64,000 bases of DNA from Balanoglossus misakiensis (taxonomy: Eukaryota > Hemichordata): contig CM082591.2 in the NCBI GenBank assembly GCA_040954595.2, forward strand, positions 11,222,001 to 11,286,000, given 5' to 3'. This document shows, piece after piece, positions 56,727-64,000 of the stretch. A program made the translations under genes and the position numbers. Every line of letters starts with the position of its first letter. Position 1 is the first letter of the stretch. Under the pieces are notes generated by a model. That model did not search any database and was not told the origin of the DNA. It was given only the letters and a program-made list of their open reading frames with translations.

Positions 56727-57241
56727 TCAAACCTGTCTATACTGGCCAGTCAAGGGACTTTCCTTAAACCCCGGTGCGGGGTATAAAAGACCCCCCAAAT
56801 CAGTGGTGAATCTTAATGCCGTTTGACTGACAACAGACAACACCAACAATCTTGGCTCTATGAAAATCGGCCCAAACAGGTCCAAGCATAAAGAATTACA
56901 CCACACAACGACAGTAGTTGGCTTTATAAACACACACAACATGAAGTTATCGACAAAAAAGTACACGAGCTTTTGAAACAACGGTGATTTTGGGAGAAAT
57001 CTGGTTTCAGTGCTTTTCAGAAGCGTCCCTGGGAAACAATAACCACGTCATTCAAAAAGCTGTCAATCGAGTAGAGGTGTAAAGTGTTCAATTATTTTCT
57101 ATGTACATGAGATCAATTACACAGTCATTATGCACGACGACCACTCCCAAATAAACAACTATACTAACACACGTTAATCCGAATCCCTGGCCTTTCCGTA
57201 CCGGGGTTTAACAGGCTTTTATAGACAGGTGGCCTCTACAG
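56727..57241. mobile_element. MITE 'cagtcaaacctgtctata', interrupted
   Basis: Left part 56727-56763 and right part 57212-57241 (cttttatagacaggtggcc, gacaggtc) are interrupted by the TTAA element at 56768-57207. Same family as 12889-13025. Confidence 0.65.
56768..57207. mobile_element. 440-bp TTAA-flanked MITE 'accccggtgcgg', intact copy
   Basis: TTAA at 56764-56767 and 57208-57211. Ends accccggtgcgg / ccgtaccggggt. Matches, inverted, the outer parts of 32275-33890. Confidence 0.88.
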
Positions 57242-57731
57242 ACAGGTCAATTAATGTGTAATACAGTGGAACACCAATTATCCGAACATCAATTATCCGA
57301 ATTTCGGATTATCCGAACCCTTCATCTCGATATGGGAAGTTTTGAATTTTGAGGCTGCGGCTGTTGAACTTTCAGCGGAAGCACCGGGCGACTTGCGCAA
57401 CATTCGTTGGTAATATCAGAGATTGAATTTTATTAAGTTATCACTGTTTTTTTCGGAATCTGGTCCTAACCATTGTTTGGAAATAGGTACCCATTTTTTG
57501 GCAGTTGATTGCCCAGAATTTTATGAAGCATCTTGCCAACGAGATCGTGCTACAACGTGCAATGTCAACAAGTCCACGCCGCGGACTCGATCAGTACTAA
57601 AATCAAGGCTGATGAAATATACGGGAGTTTTAATATTGACGTGAATATTTTTATACGTGTTCGCTGTTTTCCACATGTCAAATTAGTTCACTGGTGACAG
57701 ATTTCAAGTACAAGGCATCGCTAAGATCATG

Positions 57732-58012
57732 CTAATGAGAAGATACAAAAACTTTGCGAGTATTTTCCATGTAAGCAACAATGACCTCGTTTTGCCCTGA
57801 GGTGTCCACTCTACAAACAGGGCAGTTTGATGCAACCTCAAACCACTGGGTGAGACAAAATGAACATAAAGTGTGGGGACCATCACACAACAATTGCACA
57901 GGTTCATCGACAATATCCTTGCAGATTGGGCAATCAAGTTCACTCGAAACTTCATCTATGAATCGGGGCGAGGATAGTGCCATCAAACTGGTCAGGAGTA
58001 CTTCTTTCCTGC
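57732..58012 (-). CDS. RING finger (C3HC4) protein fragment
   Basis: The frame contains RFIDEVSSELDCPICKDIVD then CDGPHTLCSFC and NCPVCR, giving C-x2-C-x11-C-x3-H-x2-C-x2-C-x10-C-x2-C, a complete C3HC4 RING. RING domains are usually ubiquitin E3 ligases. The frame is open upstream to about 58012, where atgcag could be a splice acceptor, and overlaps the end of the transposase frame. It may be the last exon of that gene or a separate remnant. The first in-frame ATG is at 57983. Its tail after the RING is only about 20 residues. Confidence 0.7.
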
Positions 58013-58661
58013 ATTGATTTTAACAGCATTCAGTAAATCACTCTGGTCATTTGCTGATAGAGTTTGATCTGCTCTCTTCCAGCTGCCAATTTTGTCAACA
58101 TGCAGTGCTTTTATGTGATTTTTGGCATTCAGACACATTTCATCAACCATTTCTTGGACAATTGGATATACCACCTTCAGAACATTCTGAAATGCAGGTC
58201 TTGATAAAACACTAATTCCCAAAGAAACACCCAAACATTTGGATATATCACTGAAGTGATTACCTGATATCAATTGTGCCACATGCAAGGCTAATGAAAC
58301 AAATGTCCTACGACTTCCTTCAATGTATGTTGGACTGTCAAATGATACATTGCCCGGAGTACATCCATTGTAGGAATACTCAACTTTCAGACTCCCTCCC
58401 AAGCCATGTGCAGATACCTTTCCCAGAACGAGAATACCTGAAACAGTAGAAAAACACAAAGGTGGATTGTATTTATATTCTAAAGCCGAGGCTGAAAATC
58501 TTGAATTTACATGGTTGATGAAAGAACATAACACTTACCATGACATCCCTCGGTACTGTACACATTAGTGCTGTTTATGCTGTTGATGAGGTTTGCAATG
58601 CAGGCAGACTGTCCCACATAAAATCGGTGTCCTACGCATACCTCGCCTTTTGTTAATGTAA
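57992..58661 (-). pseudogene. Mutator-like transposase domain, truncated
   Basis: Two exons, 58661-58539 and 58437-57992, are joined over a gtaagt...tttcag intron. The protein has a zinc-ribbon-like part (STEGCHG, then ILVLGKVSAHGLGGSLKVEY and YNGC). A helical block follows, RRTFVSLALHVAQLISGNHF, GVSLGISVLSRPAFQNVLKV, then IVQEMVDEMC and IGSWKRA. This is the N-terminal half of a large invertebrate transposase group (Mutator-like or Kolobok-like). The sequence after IGSWKRA does not continue into the catalytic region; it stops at 57992. No confident first exon is seen. Confidence 0.6.
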
Positions 58662-59705
58662 CTGAAAGCAATCAAATACAAATAGCAACAAAGATTATTT
58701 CCAAGCCAATCTACTGCATCGAAAGTAAACTGTAATCTGCGTCCATCTAAATCCTTCTTTCCTGTTGATCATTCAAAATGTAAACAACCACTATGAACAG
58801 CCAACTGGTCAAGTTCAGCGTACTCCAATGTGTTGCAATCAGCAACAATTACATGCAAATCTTAGGAAAATGGGACATGTTCTTTTGTAAATTTTCCAAA
58901 GGTGCCTACAGTTGCACCGTCACATTGTGAATAATCAAAACGCCTTTTCATTTTGCACAAATGTGCGCACTCGGGGATTTACATTGACTTGTGTGGGAAA
59001 AAGTTTCAATTTAACTTCAGTAGTGGGACTGACTTTCCTTCTTACTAGTATACTATACACCACTTTCATAAGTAGCGCCCTCTACAGGCGATGACGTCAT
59101 TCGGGAAAAAGTTTGAAGAAGCCATTTTGTCAACGGTTTTTTTCTTACTTGGCGCCTGGTCTTTTTTCAACGCGGTCGCGGGAAGCTGGAAATGGCTGCA
59201 AAAATGGTGAGTGCGATTTCAGTTTTCTTCTCAAAGTCCTTATTTGGTTCTGCCAAGTAATTTCAGACTGCCGGTCACTCATAAATATTCATCGTCGGCA
59301 TTAATATTCATTACTTAAATATTTACATCCTATTACTTATTCATGTCCTCGGCTGCGTTAAAGGTATACGGTCACCCATGGAAAATTAGCCATAGTTACC
59401 ATGGCAAATTGAGATCTAGCCAATCACAGATTTTCAGTGGGTGGCACACGCGAAAAAAAGCGCCACCATATGTTCTTTAGAATGCTCAAATACGCCATTT
59501 CAGCCATATATGGGCGTATGTAAATTGGAGGTGACTGTATACCTTTAACTACTTGCTCTACGCAGCTCAGTGATCGAGTTTTCATTCACAACTAATACAA
59601 AAGACCCAATAGCTACAATGACACAATATCTGAACAACTAAATACTATTAGCAACTGTTTCATACCTCTGGTTTTTGTTTCTTTCACGATCTTTTGTTTA
59701 TTTAA

Positions 59706-60292
59706 AGCCTCAGTATTTCTCGTAGGGGCAAAATTTTGTTTGAAACGGCATCTTTCTAAAAGTAGATGATAATTGATACTGAATCGAACAGTCATCATCC
59801 CCAGCTCTGCTCATAAACTCATACAATTTACAATATAACGAGTGAAGAATGACTTTCTGTCCGGACAGAAAGTCAGGCTTTGTTGACACACGTGACTAGT
59901 GCGCATGCGCACTCAAATGTGAATCTACGCGGAAGAGGTTTGGTCGCCCCAAATCAAGCGACTCAGCGAAGAAATGCGCACTAATTCGGCGAAATTTTGG
60001 GAAGATAACTTTATGGGAGAAATCAGTCGATTGAACCAGATCAAATCCGAAAATGGTCTGACCATCAAATGTCAAAGTGGCACGTTTGCTGATCGACATG
60101 TACAACATTTCCGTTGTAAACAAACCCGCGCATCATTTCAAGTGTTACGGGCAATATTTACAGCTTGCATGTGGCTACAGTTGCGCAAACCTTTCTTCTA
60201 TCTTCATTATGTAGTATTCCAAGATAAATGTACGGGAAAAACGGGCATTTTTCGATGATGAAAAATGGATACACACGAGAAATACTGGGGCT
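59706..60292. mobile_element. TTAA-flanked MITE 'agcctcagtatttctcgt', copy 1
   Basis: TTAA at 59702-59705 and 60293-60296. Ends agcctcagtatttctcgt / acgagaaatactggggct. Lies in intron 1 of the SAP-SWIM-YqaJ gene. Internal palindrome gactttctgtccggacagaaagtc near 59849-59872. Confidence 0.9.
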
Positions 60293-60791
60293 TTAACCGC
60301 AATATACATGGGCCAGCCAGGGTTACAATTTTTATCACTTTCATTCCATTGACAGGCTATCCTTTGAGCTACCACTGAGCTGACTGAAGTGGATCATGAG
60401 TTTTCAGAACGGTAGTGTGGCAAATGCTGTGCAGCCTAGCTGTAATTGTACAAATGTGAGTGATTGTTTTTCAGATGCTTCAATAATGTTACACATGCAA
60501 AGTGAGAATTCACATATTTTCAGTAGTAATATGCCTAATTAAAATATTCATTTGTGTCGATAATTTTTTAATGTTTGAACTACTTTATCCAGGTGACCAG
60601 ACCCCTAATTAAATGAACAAGTTGGTCAGTGTTATACATGTAATAATAATTGAATTTTATAAAATAAATAAATGAATTGATGGGTTGCAAAAGAAAACAA
60701 AAATAACTTGATCATTTGGTATACAATTTCCAAATATTGGTTTCTTTTCCTTGCCAAACTTCATGCATGATTTGACTTTTTTTCTATAAAG

Positions 60792-60928
60792 CTAACTGAG
60801 GAAGACATACCGGGTTCTGTTCTATCGAAGGATGTTGAAAAATGCAAAAAGAGTGAACTACAGTTTTGGTTAAAATGCCATGGATTGGTGCACAAGTCGG
60901 CGGATACCAGGGCAACACTCATAACAAG
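60792..60928 (+). CDS. Exon 2 of the SAP-SWIM-YqaJ gene
   Basis: 137 bp between ataaag and gtcatt. Phase 0 in, phase 2 out, matching the split Arg codon completed at 61039. Confidence 0.7.
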
Positions 60929-61038
60929 GTCATTATTACTCTTGCTTTTCACTAATATAGTCCGATGTGTTGAATGCTGATATTGATGTCATTAAATGCT
61001 TTGAAATATTTATCAACACATGTTCCTTTGTATTCCAG

Positions 61039-62041
61039 AGTCCGGAAGAGGTACCATGATGCCCATACTATTGTTGACCCTGATCCAGGACTGTGTTACA
61101 CACGGGCGAAGAGGCTCCGTTGTCCAAGATGTAAAGATGAAGACACTGTTGATAAGACTCAAACTGTTGACATTACTAGTTGTGATGATTGGACCAGTTC
61201 TTGTGGTTCAATACCAACAGGTTTTTCATATGTTCAAATTATGAACCATGTGAAAAAGTCGGGCAAAGTTGTTGGGGATTATGTTGAAAAACCACTTGAT
61301 AAAGGGTACAAATTTTTTTATGGAAATTATGTACACAATGTAAAAAGCTGCAAAACAGACACACATTGTTTAATCAAAGGGAGGTGTTACAGGTCCCAAA
61401 AGAAAAATGAACCGCCCCATTTTGTCAGCTTGTCACTATGTTCAGTAACAGCTGAGGTTTTTAATGCAAAATGCTCATGTGTTGCAGGTACTGCAGGACA
61501 TTGCAATCATATAGTGGGACTTTTATATTTACTTGACCACTGCAAGAAATTAAAACTGAGAGAGTTTCCTTTACTGGGAACATGCACAGATAATCCACAA
61601 AAGTGGCATCGTCCCAGGACTGATGGAATTGCACCTGAACCAATAATGGGATACAATGTTTTTAGACCAAAGTATGGGACATCTTCCTCTGGGGTAGCTT
61701 GTACTTTGTATGAAGCTAGGGGGAAAGCTGTATTGCAGACATCAAATGATCAATTGAAAGAACTCAGTAATGATATTCAGGACTTAAATTTGGGTTTTTC
61801 TCATTTGACCCCCACAACTGATGATACTGATATGGTACCAACAAAAATGGGTTTCCATGTGCCTGTGGGTAGTGTTCTCAGTTACCAGTTGTCCTTAACC
61901 GAAGGCAATTTTGATGTCCTGTGTAATATTTCCAATGATTTCATTGTAGAATTAATTCCAGAAACCTACCCTAGGCTTCCACTGTCTGCTGTCCCTATCT
62001 TCAACGTTAATGGCCCTTGCATTGAGAGTGTGTCTAGATAA
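61039..62041 (+). CDS. Exon 3, open part with SWIM zinc finger
   Basis: Open from the acceptor tattccag to TAA at 62041. VRKRYHDAHTIVDPDPGL is followed by a Cys pair region (CPRCKDED), then the CxC-x8-CxH SWIM finger near 61475-61510. The YqaJ domain continues after the stop in other frames. Confidence 0.75.
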
Positions 62042-62713
62042 ACTTAAGCTGAACTCTGATGCATCAGCGCAACTAGAAGAACAGACCCGTGGCCAGATTT
62101 GTAACCCCTTATGGTTTGAAGCCAGGAAATTCAGATTAACGAGCATCAAATTTGGGGGGGTGTTGTTAAAAAAAGACCACGGGGAAATCATAGCAAATTT
62201 GTACGGAGCTTATTAATCACAAAAGACATGTCGCATATTCCAGCAATAAAATATGGCCAGGATAACGAATCAAAAGCTTTAAAAAATATGAAGATTTCAT
62301 GATAAGTAGTGGTAGGCAGGTTTCTGTTTTTAGGGTGGGTTTGGTTGTTAACCCATCAATGTCCTGGTGTGGTGCATCACCAGATGCCAAAGTTATCGAT
62401 GAACACAGTGGTGTTGGGATTGCCGATATAAAATGTGCGTATGCATATAGAGATGTTAGCCCAAGAGATGCCTGTAGTGACACAAGATTTTATTGTGAAT
62501 TAGTGGATGGTGTGCCTCGTCTTAAGAAAAATCACAATTATTATTATCAAGTTCAAGGCCAGATGGGCATATGTGGTGTGTCATGGTGCGACTTCGTTTT
62601 ATACACAAATAAAGGTCTGTTGATAGAGAGAATAAAGTTTGACGTTTCTTTCTGGGAGTCAATGATGGAAAAACTTATTGGTTTTTACGAGACACATTTT
62701 GTTCCTGTAGCAT

Positions 62714-62907
62714 CTGAAATGATAGATTTTGTAAATATAGATGCAAATTAAGCTGAAATGATAGATTTTGTAAATATAGATGCAAATTAAGCTGAAATGA
62801 TAGATTTTGTAAATATAGGAGCAAATTAAGCTGAAATGATAGATTTTGTAAATATAGGAGCAAATTAAGCTGAAATGATAGATTTTGTAAATATAGGTGC
62901 AAATTAA
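62714..62907 (+). repeat. 39-bp tandem repeat, five units
   Basis: Unit ctgaaatgatagattttgta...aaatta, 39 bp = 13 codons, starting at 62714, 62753, 62792, 62831 and 62870. The first unit contains the last codons and the TAA stop of the YqaJ frame, so each unit repeats an in-frame stop. Late units share gatgc to gagc/ggtgc changes. Confidence 0.95.
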
Positions 62908-63034
62908 ACAACTATTGTACTAGCAGTATGGAATTCAGTCTTGTTTTATTGTTGTCTTAATATGCACAATACAATTCAACAAAAACAATTACCATAAGAT
63001 ATCTCATACATGACCCTGTTATTTATTATATTAA

Positions 63035-63637
63035 AGCCACAGTATTTCTCGTAGGGGCAAAATTTTGTTTGAAACGGCATCTATAATTTCTAAAAGTAGA
63101 TGATAATTGATACTGAATCGAACAGTCATCATCCCCAGCTCTGCTGATAAACTCATACAATTTACAATATAACGAGTGAAGAATGACTTTCTGTCCGGAC
63201 AGAAAGTCACGTGAGTCAGGCTAATGTTGACACACGTGACTAGTGCGCATGCGCACTCAAATGTGAATCTATGCGGAAGAGGTTTGGTCGCCCCAAATCA
63301 AGCGACTCGGCGAAGAAATGCGCACTAATTCGGCGAAATTTTGGGAAGATAACTTTATGGGAGAAATCAGTCGATGGAACCAGATCAAATCCGAAAATGG
63401 TCTGACCATCAAAATGTCAAAGTGGCACGTTTGCTGATCGACATGTACAACATTTCCGTTGTAAACAAACCCGCGCATCATTTCAAGTGTTACAGGCAAT
63501 ATTTACAGCTTGCACGTAGCTACAGTTGCCCAAACCTTTCTTACATCTTCATTATATAGTATTCCATGATGGATGTACTGGAAAAACGGGCTTTTTTCGA
63601 TGATGAAAAATGGATGCACACGAGAAATACTGGGGCT
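63035..63637. mobile_element. TTAA-flanked MITE 'agccacagtatttctcgt', copy 2
   Basis: TTAA at 63031-63034 and 63638-63641. Same orientation as and highly similar to 59706-60292, with small indels (for example ctataatttctaaaag versus ctttctaaaag). Lies between the YqaJ and DDE transposase genes. Confidence 0.9.
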
Positions 63638-63771
63638 TTAAAATCTCAGTATTGTCCCGTTATAGCCCCAGTAACACTAATTTTGAGACTCTGTGTCAGT
63701 ATTTTTTGTTGTTACTCCATATTTCCAAAACATGATGAAAAAAAACACAGAAATGTTATTACCACTGTGCT

Positions 63772-64000
63772 TTAATCTGGCACAGAAATGATTGGGTTCT
63801 GGAAGAGAGTCAAAAGTGCACAGACTGTCCATATCTGATTGATTGACCCTGTTAATGACATAGGGATCACAGAATCAAAAATATGGAAATTTTTCACTTT
63901 ATTTCTTGCTCTTTCTACATGGATTCTTTCTGATGCAATCTGCTGAGTTTCAATAACATCATAATCTGGCATTTGTCCCTTTTGCCCCAGAAATGGTGGG
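63772..64000 (-). CDS. DDE_4-type transposase (Harbinger/ISL2EU-like), C-terminal end
   Basis: Open from the window edge to TAA at 63772, 75 residues. PPFLGQKGQMPDYDVIETQQ is followed by IASERIHVERARNKVKNFHI, then NQIWTVCALLTLFQNPII. This is the last conserved block of the DDE superfamily endonuclease (DDE_Tnp_4); the Glu in RIHVERA is the expected third catalytic residue. No break in the visible part. The rest of the gene lies right of the window. It converges on the YqaJ gene about 1 kb away. Confidence 0.85.
   Translation of the reverse strand, partial: PPFLGQKGQMPDYDVIETQQIASERIHVERARNKVKNFHIFDSVIPMSLTGSINQIWTVCALLTLFQNPIISVPD

Larger units (their letters stand above)
59192..62751 (+). 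pseudogene. SAP-SWIM-YqaJ nuclease gene of a transposon, frameshifted
   Basis: Exon 1 (59192-59206, MAAKM) joins exon 2 (60792-60928) and exon 3 (from 61039) with consistent phases. Exon 2 encodes a SAP-like segment, LTEEDIPGSVLSKDVEKCKK then LQFWLKCHGL. Exon 3 has a SWIM zinc finger (CSCVAGTAGHCNH) and KWHRPRTDGIAPEP. It then has a YqaJ (lambda-exonuclease fold) domain with EEQTRGQICNPLWFEARKFR, CGASPDAKVID, IADIKCAYAY and NHNYYYQVQGQM. The frame shifts near 62000-62040, 62180-62205 and in the A run at 62281-62286, so the copy should be dead. Such proteins accompany transposases in animals; their role is not settled. The DNA-binding SAP and nuclease folds suggest help in transposition or repair. 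Confidence 0.8.

Noticed and set aside
54012-57000. tRNA, rRNA or other structural RNA genes
   Set aside because: I looked for these throughout the window and saw none I could support; a dedicated tRNA search would be decisive.
62712-62907. CRISPR-like array
   Set aside because: Direct tandem units without spacers, in an animal genome.

Overview
This window is animal nuclear DNA. Its genes have GT-AG introns, long introns, and a dense mixture of small transposons. The best taxonomic clue is an LTR retrotransposon whose integrase lies before its reverse transcriptase (the Gmr1-like order, described mainly from deuterostomes). Together with the gene sequences this suggests an invertebrate deuterostome, such as a hemichordate, amphioxus or echinoderm. 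That placement is an inference at modest confidence.

Three host genes are clear. (1) A tetraspanin on the minus strand (four exons, 9605 down to 2522) lacks only its last exon(s), which should carry the fourth membrane segment and lie left of the window. (2) A complete UMPS gene (minus strand, ten exons, 23748 down to 12135) joins in phase into 482 residues, close to the length of the human enzyme. It encodes both the OPRTase and the OMP decarboxylase of de novo pyrimidine synthesis. (3) MED25 (plus strand) starts at 24495, only about 750 bp from the UMPS start, so the two genes are head to head. Ten MED25 exons (24495 to about 56716) encode the whole N-terminal VWA domain and the Pro/Gln/Ser/Thr-rich middle. 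The C-terminal ACID domain is not in the window.

The rest is mobile-element sequence, often nested. Intron 6 of MED25 holds a TTAA-flanked MITE. Inserted in it are a 6.2-kb Gmr1-like retrotransposon (43058-49230, minus strand, 4-bp target duplication) and, separately, an 838-bp foldback element. MED25 intron 1 holds a hAT-like element inside a TTAA element, and two TTAA elements that share one TTAA. Many other MITEs can be defined by terminal inverted repeats and target duplications.

The right end (57.7-64 kb) is a cluster of transposon genes. On the minus strand is a truncated Mutator-like transposase domain followed by a RING finger. On the plus strand is a SAP-SWIM-YqaJ nuclease gene with at least three frameshifts. 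At the window edge, on the minus strand, is the C-terminus of a DDE_4 (Harbinger/ISL2EU-type) transposase. The last two converge and may be the two genes of one decayed element. At the far left are two diverged fragments of a gene with a SAM-like helical domain.
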